A stretch of 64,000 nucleotides of DNA, from NCBI GenBank assembly GCA_903863015.1, contig CAIPAI010000029.1, forward strand, positions 124,001-188,000, given 5' to 3'. The notes beneath the pieces are model-generated. The model searched no databases, was not told where the DNA came from, and saw only the letters and a list, made by a program, of their open reading frames with translations. The translations under genes were made by a program, and so were the position numbers. Positions 17,619-25,245 of the stretch are shown one piece after another (within the stretch, counting starts at the first letter, position 1; every line of letters begins with the position of its first letter). Source of the DNA: an uncultured Actinomycetes bacterium. Its GTDB lineage: Bacteria; Actinomycetota; Actinomycetes; Nanopelagicales; Nanopelagicaceae.

Positions 17619-18047
17619 ACTGAACTCTTTTTCTAAGGCTGTCAACTGTGAACTAATCCTTGAGAGATGGCGTGATTTCTGGCATCTCGGGCGCGAGGTT
17701 TATACACAACGCGCACCGCACGATATCCACCGATGTGGGAAAGGTCCGGGTACGAAAAAGGGTGCGATGGAGAGCTATTTATGCAGGTGGAGCGTGTGGG
17801 AAGGGCGGGAAGCTGAAGTCGGCAAATTTCCTGGCGTACAAAAAATGCTTTGCTATCCCCAGGTAATCAACAGGGCGGAGCGGGGGAGGCGCACGCCTCT
17901 TCAGATGATCGGATTCGCCCCGGTTGACCAGGCACTTTTCTTTTCGTAGCGTTCGCCTTACCAAGCCTCCGGATAACCGGTCTGATGTCTGCAAGGGGAA
18001 GGCAGAGATTAGAACGTGCGCCCCGGGGGCTTGGCTTTTATTTGGAA
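17619..18047. other. Structured intergenic region without a recognisable gene
   Basis: About 430 bases between two minus-strand genes, rich in inverted repeats: CCTGG...CCAGG around 17830-17863, GAGGCG-CA-CGCCTC around 17885-17900 and the large element at 17961-18034. Short open frames exist on both strands, but none shows a ribosome binding site, a conserved motif or a length that suggests a gene. It may hold a non-coding RNA as well as the distal promoter of the YgjP-like gene. Confidence 0.4.
17961..18041 (+). ncRNA. Candidate structured RNA 3' domain (unassigned)
   Basis: CCAAGCCTCCGG (17961-17972) pairs over 12 positions with CCGGGGGCTTGG (18023-18034; one G-U). It encloses a 5-bp hairpin (TCTGC/GCAGA) with the loop AAGGGGAAG. 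On the plus strand the closing stem runs into CTTTTATTT, as at the end of a terminated RNA, although the enclosed part is long for a simple terminator. No plus-strand gene follows, so it would be a free RNA. On the minus strand the loop is C-rich (CTTCCCCTT), a type seen in actinobacterial small RNAs. I checked for tmRNA, SRP RNA and RNase P motifs and saw none. Confidence 0.25.
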
Positions 18048-18596
18048 TTAGTTAGCGAGAATTTGTTGCGCTTTATCTACGAGTCGGGCCAGCGCAAAAT
18101 CACAATCCTGTGGAAGTTCGTTTGAGTTAAACCATTGCAAGTCGAGTGATTCATCGCTGATGGCAATTAATTGATCTTGTTGTGCAACAAGAACGAATTG
18201 CACATCAAGGTGTGTGACAAGTCCGTCGCCGCGACAATTGATGGTGTGTGCATCGAGCTGTACTGGTCCACTGATCAAGAAATCAAAGTTTGCTAGCCCA
18301 GATTCTTCACGCGCTTCACGAAGTGCGGCGTCCTCAAGGGAGGCATCACTTACTTCGCAGTGACCGCCGAGCTGGAGCCAGCGGCCCACTTTGGGATGGA
18401 GCGTCAATAAAACTTTTCTCCGCGTGTGATCAAGTATTAAGGCGCTGACGGTGATGTGTGCAGCCACGCATTTCTTCTCAAAGGCATCTTCGTTGATTTC
18501 GATATGCCGTAAGTAGCGTTGGCGCAGATCAAGTTGGCCCATCTCGCCATCGTTGAAAGCTGACACCGTCTCCAGGGCATTTTTACGAAGGCTCAT
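18048..18596 (-). CDS. Nudix hydrolase
   Basis: A 182-residue Nudix protein. The box GGHCEVSDASLEDAALREAREESGL follows the family pattern (REAREESG core), with GGHC at its start as in a common actinobacterial subgroup. A preceding strand reads HITVSALILD and a later part DLQWFNSNEL. The substrate is not known; this subgroup is often annotated as an isopentenyl-diphosphate-isomerase-like or ADP-ribose-type hydrolase without proof. Its ATG overlaps the stop of the DUF2342 gene by four bases, so the two are translated from one mRNA. Confidence 0.85.
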   Translation of the reverse strand: MSLRKNALETVSAFNDGEMGQLDLRQRYLRHIEINEDAFEKKCVAAHITVSALILDHTRRKVLLTLHPKVGRWLQLGGHCEVSDASLEDAALREAREESGLANFDFLISGPVQLDAHTINCRGDGLVTHLDVQFVLVAQQDQLIAISDESLDLQWFNSNELPQDCDFALARLVDKAQQILAN

Positions 18597-19807
18597 GCGG
18601 GATCTAGTCCAGAGAGATCATCTGGCGCACTGGTAGAGGAGAGGAACGCTGCTGGATCTTGCATTTCCAGCGCTGCGGGGAGGAGGTCTGGATGGCTCCA
18701 GAGTTCATCTCTGCCCTCGAGACCTTTGAGGTCAAGAGCCACATTCCAGAAGTGCGTGGCTTCGCGTGAGAGGCGAGGTGAAACTTCCAATCCCACCAAG
18801 CTTTGGAAAACCGTCGTTGTGGGATTATGCGAAACGCGCTTACGCCGCGAACTCTCCTCGAGGGCAACGTGGCTAGGGAGACGTTCTGCAATTGCAAGAT
18901 GCACGACGTGATTGACCCAACCTTCAAAGAGTGCGAGCAGCGTTTCTAATTGGGTCAATGCAAGTTCTTGGGCAGGCGTCGTTGCCGGCGTGAAAAGTGA
19001 ACGGGGATCAGCGCCCTCTTGTAGCGCATTCATCACATCCATAGCTTGATCGGAAATAGCTTGCACATCTATTTGAATTCCGCTGCCGTATGCAGTGACT
19101 GCATCAGTGAGTCGACCTCTGAGCCAAGGGACTTCAGCGAGGAGGCGGGTTCCAGCGATTTCACGAAGAGCAAGGAAGAGACGCACGTCGCGCCTCTCAA
19201 TTCCGAGGCCCTCGCCCCACTCGTTCACATTTGTGGGGATGAGTGCGGCGACGCCATCAGCGGCGAGCGGAAGTGAGGTATCTGCACTTCCAGTGGTGAT
19301 TTTTGCTACCGCGGCAACGGTGCCACCTACTTGCTGTGCCAGGAGCATCCCAGTCATCTGTTGAAAGACGCCAGCCAGTGGCCCGGAAGAGATCGCGGAA
19401 AGATCGATTCCATCTACCTGACTCTCAGTCAAGGTCTTTGTAAGGCCATCAGTAAGACTCTTTGACATCGGCGCTACCAAACTCATCCATCCCGCCATCG
19501 TCGATTCCACCCAATCAGCCTTAGACCACGCTTTAGGAGTGCGCAGTGCGCTAGGGAATGCAGTGGTGTCATTGATCCACAGATCAGCGAGGTTGAGTGC
19601 CTCAGTGACTTCAGCAAGATCTATATGGCCGATATATCGATCGTTACCCAATTGGCCGCGGGCTATGTCACGAATAGTGGACTCAGGGAGAGCGCCTGGC
19701 TCGCCGCTGAACATCTTGCCGAGTTGGGTAAAGAGCGCGCCCAGATCGGGCATCCCCTTACCTTCTTCATTACCGAAACCATCTCCAGTAAATCCAAAAC
19801 CGCTCAT
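18593..19807 (-). CDS. DUF2342 zincin-like protein (putative metalloprotease/hydrolase)
   Basis: A 404-residue protein of the actinobacterial DUF2342 (zincin_2) group, annotated elsewhere as a zinc-dependent metalloprotease or F420-biosynthesis-associated protein. Family landmarks are DLWINDTTAFP, GWVNHVVHLA (the place of the presumed zinc helix), SLVGLEVSPRLSREA, and LWSHPDLLP at the C-terminus. I see no HExxH, so the protease label rests only on family annotation. Mycobacterial Rv3195 has the same location. A good ribosome binding site (AAGGAG) precedes ATG 19807. Its upstream region carries short tandem repeats shared with the divergent moaE gene. Confidence 0.8.
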   Translation of the reverse strand: MSGFGFTGDGFGNEEGKGMPDLGALFTQLGKMFSGEPGALPESTIRDIARGQLGNDRYIGHIDLAEVTEALNLADLWINDTTAFPSALRTPKAWSKADWVESTMAGWMSLVAPMSKSLTDGLTKTLTESQVDGIDLSAISSGPLAGVFQQMTGMLLAQQVGGTVAAVAKITTGSADTSLPLAADGVAALIPTNVNEWGEGLGIERRDVRLFLALREIAGTRLLAEVPWLRGRLTDAVTAYGSGIQIDVQAISDQAMDVMNALQEGADPRSLFTPATTPAQELALTQLETLLALFEGWVNHVVHLAIAERLPSHVALEESSRRKRVSHNPTTTVFQSLVGLEVSPRLSREATHFWNVALDLKGLEGRDELWSHPDLLPAALEMQDPAAFLSSTSAPDDLSGLDPA

Positions 19808-19817
19808 CTGCCACTCC

Positions 19818-19859
19818 TTCTTGCTAGCTGGTTCTTGCTAGCTGGTTCTTGCTAGCTGG
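19818..19859. repeat. Three perfect 14-bp tandem repeats
   Basis: TTCTTGCTAGCTGG occurs three times head to tail with no mismatch, just upstream of the DUF2342 gene; the copy nearest the gene abuts its ribosome binding site. GCTAGC in each unit is itself palindromic. It lies in the divergent intergenic region with moaE. Confidence 0.95.
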
Positions 19860-19878
19860 CCGTAAGCCAACACCAGAA

Positions 19879-19914
19879 TTACCTGACTGGTTACCTGACT
19901 GGTTACCTAACTGG
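19879..19914. repeat. Three 12-bp tandem repeats upstream of moaE
   Basis: TTACCTGACTGG occurs twice and TTACCTAACTGG once, head to tail. The TTACCT of the last copy lies 18 bases before the putative -10 box of moaE, so the array may contribute -35-like contacts. Confidence 0.92.
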
Positions 19915-19926
19915 CTCCATTAACCG

Positions 19927-19939
19927 TAACCTTGAACAC
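19927..19939 (+). promoter_or_regulatory. Putative leaderless promoter of moaE
   Basis: TAACCT (19927-19932) is followed by seven bases and then the GTG of moaE, with no Shine-Dalgarno sequence. The last 12-bp repeat places TTACCT 18 bases upstream of it. Confidence 0.45.
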
Positions 19940-20368
19940 GTGAATTCTCTTCCCGTACCCACCCTAGAGATCTCTGAAAATCCGCTGAGCCTGGATCGCG
20001 CTTATGCGGCGCTCGCAGATTCACGCTCTGGAGGCGTGGCCCTCTTCGTGGGCCGGGTGCGGGAGTTCAATGAAGGCAAGGAAGTCAGCGGACTTACCTA
20101 TACCGCCCATCCCACTGCTCTGGAACGCTTGGCCGACGTGGTTGCCCAAGTGAGCACACGTTTCACGCCGCTCCAGATCATGGCGGCCCATCGCACGGGA
20201 GAACTTGCTATTGGAGAGATCGCCGTCATTTGCGGAGTGGCTACCGTCCATCGCGACGATGCATTTGCGGCCTGCCAACTCCTGATCGATACGCTGAAAA
20301 GCGAAGTACCGATTTGGAAAGAGGAGTTTTACCTCGACGGAAGCGCGCATTGGGTCGGTACCCCCTAA
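19940..20368 (+). CDS. moaE: Molybdopterin synthase catalytic subunit MoaE
   Basis: Large subunit of molybdopterin synthase, which transfers sulfur from MoaD thiocarboxylate to precursor Z in molybdenum cofactor synthesis. The 142-residue length is typical. Visible motifs are GGVALFVGRVREFNEGKEV, LTYTAHPTA, AHRTGELAIGE, VHRDDAFAACQ and the C-terminal VPIWKEEFY with the catalytic Lys. The GTG start at 19940 has a TAACCT box seven bases upstream and no ribosome binding site. No other moa genes are in this window. Confidence 0.93.
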   Translation: MNSLPVPTLEISENPLSLDRAYAALADSRSGGVALFVGRVREFNEGKEVSGLTYTAHPTALERLADVVAQVSTRFTPLQIMAAHRTGELAIGEIAVICGVATVHRDDAFAACQLLIDTLKSEVPIWKEEFYLDGSAHWVGTP

Positions 20369-20391
20369 GAATCTGAACTACGCTGTTCTCC

Positions 20392-20550
20392 ATGTCCGCG
20401 CTTGTCTGGTTATTGATTCCGTTGGTAGCAACGGTGGCTGCGACGATTTACGTCATCTGGAAGGGTCGCTCGCGAGGACCAGCTAGCCCGTACACCACCA
20501 TGTCTGACCATGAGCGCTTCAAGAAGGCTTTTGGCTCTGATGAGAAATAA
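20392..20550 (+). CDS. Small single-pass membrane protein (52 residues)
   Basis: ATG 20392 opens a 52-codon frame ending at TAA 20548-20550. The first half, LVWLLIPLVATVAATIYVIW, is one membrane helix. It is followed by basic KGRSRG and a soluble tail with SDHERFKKAFGS. The tail motif and the position before a PDZ-Lon gene recur in actinobacteria as far as I recall; no function is known. It overlaps the next gene by 11 bases, so the two are probably coupled. Confidence 0.7.
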   Translation: MSALVWLLIPLVATVAATIYVIWKGRSRGPASPYTTMSDHERFKKAFGSDEK

Positions 20551-21601
20551 GTTTGGAAATATCACCAGCTTAGGATTACTAAAGAGCGTTGCAGCACTCT
20601 GGGTAGTTGCCGCACTTTTTATTCCACTTCCTTACGTTGTTTTTTCCCCAGGACCCACGACTGATGTGCTCTCGAGTTACAAAGTCAAAAAAGTAAGTAC
20701 TCCCTACATTCAAATCTCAGGTCATGAAACTTTTCCGAGTGATGGGGAACTTCGACTCACAACCGTGTCGGTAACTAATCCGGATTATTCGGCTCGTGCG
20801 CTCTATATTTTGCCTGCATGGATTAGTAAGGAATCGGTAGTGATGCCGCGCGCAAGTATTTATGCGCCAACGAAGAGTTCTGCGGCGGTAAAAGAAGAAG
20901 AGAGCGCAGCGATGACTTCTTCGCAGCAGAATGCCATGCTCGCTGCCCTTAATTATTTAAAGTATCCAGTAACTACTCGGGTAGAAGTTGCTGGAGCTAT
21001 CGCTAAAACTTCAGCGGCAAGCCTCTTTAAAAGAGGCGATGTCATCCTTTCAGTGAATGGCGTGAAGATCGTTGACATCTCCACCATTAAAGCGCAATTG
21101 GTAAACGTGAAGCCGGGGCAGGGCGTAGAGGTGGAATATGCACGCGCTGGAGTCACACAAAAGATAAATGTAATCACGGCGGCCGGAAGCGGTGGACGCG
21201 CACTCTTAGGAGTGAGCGCGGGAGTGGTGCCGCAATTGCCATTCAAAATTGAAATTGCGGCTGGGGAAATTGGTGGACCAAGCGCCGGCCTACTCTTCAC
21301 TTTAGGAGTTGTTGAAAAGCTCACTCCAGGTTCACTTGCCCAAAAGCGGATTATTTCGGGAACTGGAACGATCACTCCCGATGGAAAAGTCGGTGCTATC
21401 GGTGGGATCGACGAGAAGATTCGTGGTGCCAAGCGCGCTGGTGCCACTCTCTTCCTTGCCCCACTTGATAATTGTAAGAACATCACCGTGCACGAGACGA
21501 GTCTTACGGTCGTAGGTGTGCGAGATGTAAGCGCCGCTGTGAAGTATTTGGAAAATTCTGCGGCGATAGATGCTGGAATTGATAGGACGTGTGGAAAGTG
21601 A
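20540..21601 (+). CDS. Membrane-anchored PDZ-domain Lon-like serine protease
   Basis: A 353-residue secreted or membrane-anchored protease (Rv3194c-like, S16 family). One N-terminal membrane helix (SVAALWVVAALFIPLPYVVF) is followed by an extracytoplasmic part, a PDZ domain (about 150-220, SLFKRGDVILSVNGVKI) and a Lon-type catalytic domain. The Ser-Lys dyad is visible as GGPSAGLLF and GIDEKIRGAKRAG. There is no ATPase domain. ATG 20540 overlaps the end of the small membrane protein gene; the longer frame from 20510 would add only ten residues. Confidence 0.88.
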   Translation: MRNKFGNITSLGLLKSVAALWVVAALFIPLPYVVFSPGPTTDVLSSYKVKKVSTPYIQISGHETFPSDGELRLTTVSVTNPDYSARALYILPAWISKESVVMPRASIYAPTKSSAAVKEEESAAMTSSQQNAMLAALNYLKYPVTTRVEVAGAIAKTSAASLFKRGDVILSVNGVKIVDISTIKAQLVNVKPGQGVEVEYARAGVTQKINVITAAGSGGRALLGVSAGVVPQLPFKIEIAAGEIGGPSAGLLFTLGVVEKLTPGSLAQKRIISGTGTITPDGKVGAIGGIDEKIRGAKRAGATLFLAPLDNCKNITVHETSLTVVGVRDVSAAVKYLENSAAIDAGIDRTCGK

Positions 21602-22104
21602 GTGTTCCAATGAGCGCCTTGAAAGAGACCGTTCTTGAAATAGAGCGTGAATGCGCGAAGGCGGGATGGACGCGCGGGATTGTGTTGTACGCGTTGGTTC
21701 CAACTGCCGACGTGATCGAGAGCGCTCCAGAGATGGCAGAGGCGTTGGCAGAGAAGTCACCCACGTCACTCACTGCAATCGAACAAGAGGATGTGGAATT
21801 GACCGGGACTATCGAAGACTTCCTAGGAACGATTTCCTGGTCTGCGGAAGTTTTCGGTGCCGCGCTGGTTTTGGAACGGTTAATCGTGAACGAAGAGCCC
21901 CCAGGGGAGTTGTCGGAAGAAGCGCTCGCCGAGTGGGTGATCGAACACGGGCAAGAGGTTCGAATGGTCGTTGGGGTGCTCCGGGATGGTTCTCAGGAGT
22001 GCGCCATGAGGATGCGCGCCTATGACGATGAGAACGCCATTATGGCTGGGCCAGAGCTCCTCCCGGGGATGGCTGAAGCGCTCGCCCTCACCTTCGCCGA
22101 GTAG
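21598..22104 (+). CDS. PPA1309 family protein
   Basis: A 168-residue acidic soluble protein of the actinobacterial PPA1309 family (function unknown). Landmarks are VLEIERECAKAGW near the N-terminus, LYALVPTADV, ISWSAEVFGAALVLERL in the middle, GQEVRMVVGVLRDG and the C-terminal LLPGMAEALALTF. GTG 21598 overlaps the upstream TGA (GTGA); an ATG at 21610 in the same frame is an alternative. The order PDZ-Lon, PPA1309, UPF0182 is conserved across actinobacteria, which supports the assignment. Confidence 0.8.
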   Translation: MSVPMSALKETVLEIERECAKAGWTRGIVLYALVPTADVIESAPEMAEALAEKSPTSLTAIEQEDVELTGTIEDFLGTISWSAEVFGAALVLERLIVNEEPPGELSEEALAEWVIEHGQEVRMVVGVLRDGSQECAMRMRAYDDENAIMAGPELLPGMAEALALTFAE

Positions 22105-22139
22105 GCCCTCTCCGGTCGCCCGGCCCGCCTCAAACGCGC

Positions 22140-22151
22140 TAATCTCACAGT
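22140..22151 (+). promoter_or_regulatory. Putative leaderless promoter of the UPF0182 gene
   Basis: TAATCT (22140-22145) is followed by six bases and ATG 22152. The same hexamer with the same spacing precedes the membrane-protein gene at 28995. Confidence 0.5.
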
Positions 22152-25004
22152 ATGCAATCCATGCCTCGCCCAGATTTTTCCGGCCTTCGCCGCCGCCGCC
22201 CCTTTCTTCTGACGATCATCATTTTGGCGGTGATCGTGGTGGCCTTCGTTTCGCTCAGTGGCTTCTATGCGGATTACCTCTGGTTTGTTTCCGTCGACTC
22301 CACTGAGGTGTGGAAGACGCAGATATTGACCAAGGGTGTGCTCTTCGTGGGCTTTGGTCTGCTGACTGCAGCCATTGTTTTGGCTAACGTGTTGATTGCC
22401 TACAAACGCCGTCCTCTCTATGCCCCTCTTTCGATGGAGATGGAATCACTTGATCGTTACCGCCAGCAGATCGAGCCGCTTCGCAAGTTGATCTTTATCG
22501 GTGGCTCGCTTGCAGTCTTCTTCTTCTCCGGTTCAGCTGGTGCAGCTCTTTGGAAGACATGGCTTACGTGGCGCAATTCAGTTCCTTTTGGAATCAAGGA
22601 TGCGCAATTCGGAAAAGATGTCTCCTTCTTTGCTTTTGATCTCCCTTGGTACCGGGCGATGCTGAGTTGGGGCTTCTCCACGTTGATTTTTGCGATCATT
22701 GCCACTGTTGCTGTGCATTACATTTACGGCGGAATTCGCCTCCAAGCCGCAGGTAGCCGAAGCACTGTGACTGCGCGAGTCCAAATCTCTATCCTCCTCG
22801 GACTCTTTGTATTACTTAAAGCCGTTGCTTACTGGACGGATCGTTTTGTGCTCTCGACTAAGGAAGGGCGCCTCTTCACCGGTCTTTCATATACCGATGT
22901 GAACGCATCACTTCCTGCTAAATCAATTCTTGCGGGCATTGCGATTCTCTGCTCCTTACTCTTCTTCGCAAATATCGTTCGCAAATCCTGGACCTTGCCG
23001 GTCGCGGGTATCGGACTTCTCCTTGTAAGCGCGCTACTTATCGATGGCGTTTACCCCGCGGTTATTCAACAATTCCAAGTTAAGCCTTCGGAGTCGTCTA
23101 AAGAGGCTCCATTTATTCAGCGCAATATCAATGCCACTCGTACGGCATATGGATTAGACAACGTCGAAGTTCAGGACTACCAGGCAACCACCACGACTTC
23201 TGCAGGGCAGCTCAATAACGATGCACAAACGACAGCCAGCATTCGTTTGATGGATCCCAATCTCCTCTCGCCCACTTTCCGACAGTTACAACAGATCAAG
23301 CCGTACTACTCGTTCGCAGATTCACTCGATATTGATCGCTACAAGGTTGATGGAGTGACTCGCGACATGGTGGTCGCTGTTCGTGAATTAGATCTTGCCG
23401 GGAGCCCGAGCAGTAACTGGATCAATGATCACTTGGTCTATACCCACGGCTTCGGAATGGCTGCAGCATTTGGCAACGTTCGTGATGCTGATGGAAAACC
23501 ACAATTTACCGAAGGAAATATTCCGCCAAGCGGCAAACTTGGCGAGTATCAACCACGTATCTACTTCGGTGAAAATTCTCCGGAGTATTCCATCGTGGGT
23601 GGCGGTTCCGGTCTGAATGAACTCGATTATCCAGACGATAAATCGGCTAATGGCCAGAAGAATTACACCTACTCTGGCAAAGGTGGCGTGCCGGTAGGTT
23701 CGCTTCTGAACAAGGCGGTCTTTGCTCTGAAGTATGGCGAGCAACGCATTCTGCTTTCGAACCTCATTAATCCAAAATCACGCATTCTCTTCGATCGCAA
23801 TCCAGCAACGCGCGTTTCAAAGGTAGCTCCTTGGCTCACACTTGATTCCGACCCATACCCCACTATCGTTGATGGCAAGGTGCTCTGGGTGATTGATGCC
23901 TACACCACTTCATCTAGTTTTCCATATTCCAAGAAGACCTTATTGAGTACTGCGACTGCTGATTCCATCACGAATGCCCGCGGCACCACCACGGTTGAAC
24001 AATCAGTTAATTACATTCGCAACTCAGTGAAGGCGACTGTTGATGCATTCGACGGCACTGTGACCTTGTATGCGTGGGACGATAAGGATCCTGTGCTCAA
24101 GGTATGGAGCAAGATTTATCCAGGAATGGTCAAGTCTAAGAGCGCCATCTCGAAGAATCTTATGGAACATCTTCGTTACCCCGAGGATCTCTTCCGCGTG
24201 CAACGCGATGTACTCAGTGAGTACCACGTGCAAAGTGCGGCCGCCTTCTATGGTGGACAGGATTTCTGGAAGGTCCCCAAGGATCCGTCAACCTTCGGTG
24301 GCAACGCTGCCAACCAACCACCGTATTATTTGACGCTCAAGATGCCTGGTACTTCGAAGGCTTCTTTCTCGTTGACTACTCCGTTCGTGCCACGCGGTGG
24401 ACGCGAAAACCTTTCGGCCTTCGCCTCGGTGGTAGCCGAACCTGGTGCCGATTACGGAAAGATTCGGGTACTTCAAGTTCCACGGAGTACCAATATTCCT
24501 GGCCCTTCGCAGGTGTCATCTAACTTCGAGGCACGTCCTGCAGTCTCGCAAGCGTTGACGCTCTTGCGTCAAGGTGGGTCAGATGTTGTGCTTGGTAATT
24601 TGCTCACACTTCCAGTCGGGGGCGGATTGCTCTATGTGCAACCCGTCTATGTTCGGGCCACTTCGAATACTGCTTCGTATCCACTTCTACAGAAGGTGCT
24701 CGTCGCCTTTGGTGATCAGATTGGATTCGATGACAACTTGCAAGGTGCGCTCGATCAAGTCTTTGGTGGAAATGCGGGAGCAACTACCGGAGGAACTTCT
24801 GCAACCGGCGCGACCGGCAATAAGCCCACGACAACCGGGAGTGCCACAACCTCGAGTGCGCTCGATCAAGCCCTCCTTGATGCACAACGTGCCTTGGCGG
24901 ATGGGCAAACTGCGCTCGCGAAGGGTGACTTTGCGGCATATGGCAAGGCCCAAGATCGGCTCAAGGTGGCCATCGCCAGGGCTATTTCGGCCTCCGGGAA
25001 GTAA
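22152..25004 (+). CDS. UPF0182 family multi-pass membrane protein
   Basis: A 950-residue protein of the COG1615/UPF0182 family. The first 300 residues hold seven membrane helices (for example FLLTIIILAVIVVAFVSLSG and ILAGIAILCSLLFFANIV). The remainder is a large extracytoplasmic domain with family motifs YADYLWF, QPRIYFGE, HLRYPEDLFRVQ and PYYLTLKMPG. The C-terminal 80 residues are a Thr/Gly-rich linker plus a helical segment (LDQALLDAQRALADGQTALA). Mycobacterial Rv3193c is the homologue; its function is not established. It ends this conserved block, followed by a tRNA gene. Confidence 0.92.
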   Translation: MQSMPRPDFSGLRRRRPFLLTIIILAVIVVAFVSLSGFYADYLWFVSVDSTEVWKTQILTKGVLFVGFGLLTAAIVLANVLIAYKRRPLYAPLSMEMESLDRYRQQIEPLRKLIFIGGSLAVFFFSGSAGAALWKTWLTWRNSVPFGIKDAQFGKDVSFFAFDLPWYRAMLSWGFSTLIFAIIATVAVHYIYGGIRLQAAGSRSTVTARVQISILLGLFVLLKAVAYWTDRFVLSTKEGRLFTGLSYTDVNASLPAKSILAGIAILCSLLFFANIVRKSWTLPVAGIGLLLVSALLIDGVYPAVIQQFQVKPSESSKEAPFIQRNINATRTAYGLDNVEVQDYQATTTTSAGQLNNDAQTTASIRLMDPNLLSPTFRQLQQIKPYYSFADSLDIDRYKVDGVTRDMVVAVRELDLAGSPSSNWINDHLVYTHGFGMAAAFGNVRDADGKPQFTEGNIPPSGKLGEYQPRIYFGENSPEYSIVGGGSGLNELDYPDDKSANGQKNYTYSGKGGVPVGSLLNKAVFALKYGEQRILLSNLINPKSRILFDRNPATRVSKVAPWLTLDSDPYPTIVDGKVLWVIDAYTTSSSFPYSKKTLLSTATADSITNARGTTTVEQSVNYIRNSVKATVDAFDGTVTLYAWDDKDPVLKVWSKIYPGMVKSKSAISKNLMEHLRYPEDLFRVQRDVLSEYHVQSAAAFYGGQDFWKVPKDPSTFGGNAANQPPYYLTLKMPGTSKASFSLTTPFVPRGGRENLSAFASVVAEPGADYGKIRVLQVPRSTNIPGPSQVSSNFEARPAVSQALTLLRQGGSDVVLGNLLTLPVGGGLLYVQPVYVRATSNTASYPLLQKVLVAFGDQIGFDDNLQGALDQVFGGNAGATTGGTSATGATGNKPTTTGSATTSSALDQALLDAQRALADGQTALAKGDFAAYGKAQDRLKVAIARAISASGK

Positions 25005-25061
25005 CGCAGGGCTGAAGGATTTGCCGCTGGATGTGTAAAGCGCATACCATCGCAATACCGA

Positions 25062-25135
25062 CGCGGGGTGGAGCAGCTCGGTAGCTCGCTGGGCTCATAA
25101 CCCAGAGGTCGCAGGTTCAAATCCTGTCCCCGCTA
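25062..25135 (+). tRNA. Initiator tRNA-fMet (CAT)
   Basis: A full cloverleaf fits: acceptor CGCGGGG/CCCCGCT with an unpaired first position (C1 and U72), D arm GAGCAGCTCGGTAGCTC, anticodon arm CTGGG-CTCATAA-CCCAG with the three G-C pairs of initiators, T arm GCAGG-TTCAAAT-CCTGT, and discriminator A. The mismatch 1-72 and the GGG/CCC anticodon stem identify it as the initiator and not elongator tRNA-Met. The CCA end is not encoded. Confidence 0.96.
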
Positions 25136-25142
25136 CGAAATG

Positions 25143-25169
25143 AAGGCCCTCGCGAAAGCGAGGGCCTTT
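25143..25169 (+). terminator. Intrinsic terminator after tRNA-fMet
   Basis: AAGGCCCTCGC pairs with GCGAGGGCCTT around a GAAA tetraloop, ending in TTTCTCG, eight bases after the tRNA. Confidence 0.85.
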
Positions 25170-25194
25170 CTCGTGGGACGAGGCTAGGGAACGA

Positions 25195-25217
25195 ATATCG
25201 TAATATAATTACGATAT
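25195..25217. promoter_or_regulatory. 23-bp near-perfect palindrome, operator-like
   Basis: ATATCGTAAT-ATA-ATTACGATAT: two perfect 10-bp arms around a 3-bp centre, in an AT-rich patch unlike its surroundings. No T-run follows, so it is not a terminator. The shape suits a dimeric TetR/MarR/GntR-type regulator, but no such gene is nearby and the downstream gene is broken. Confidence 0.55.
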
Positions 25218-25245
25218 AGTAAAGGGCATATTCCGTAGGGAATCG

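Noticed and set aside
17660..17994. Open frames of 60-71 codons on both strands in the 17.6-18.0 kb gap
   Set aside because: No ribosome site, no motif, and overlap with strong RNA-like stems; more likely chance frames.
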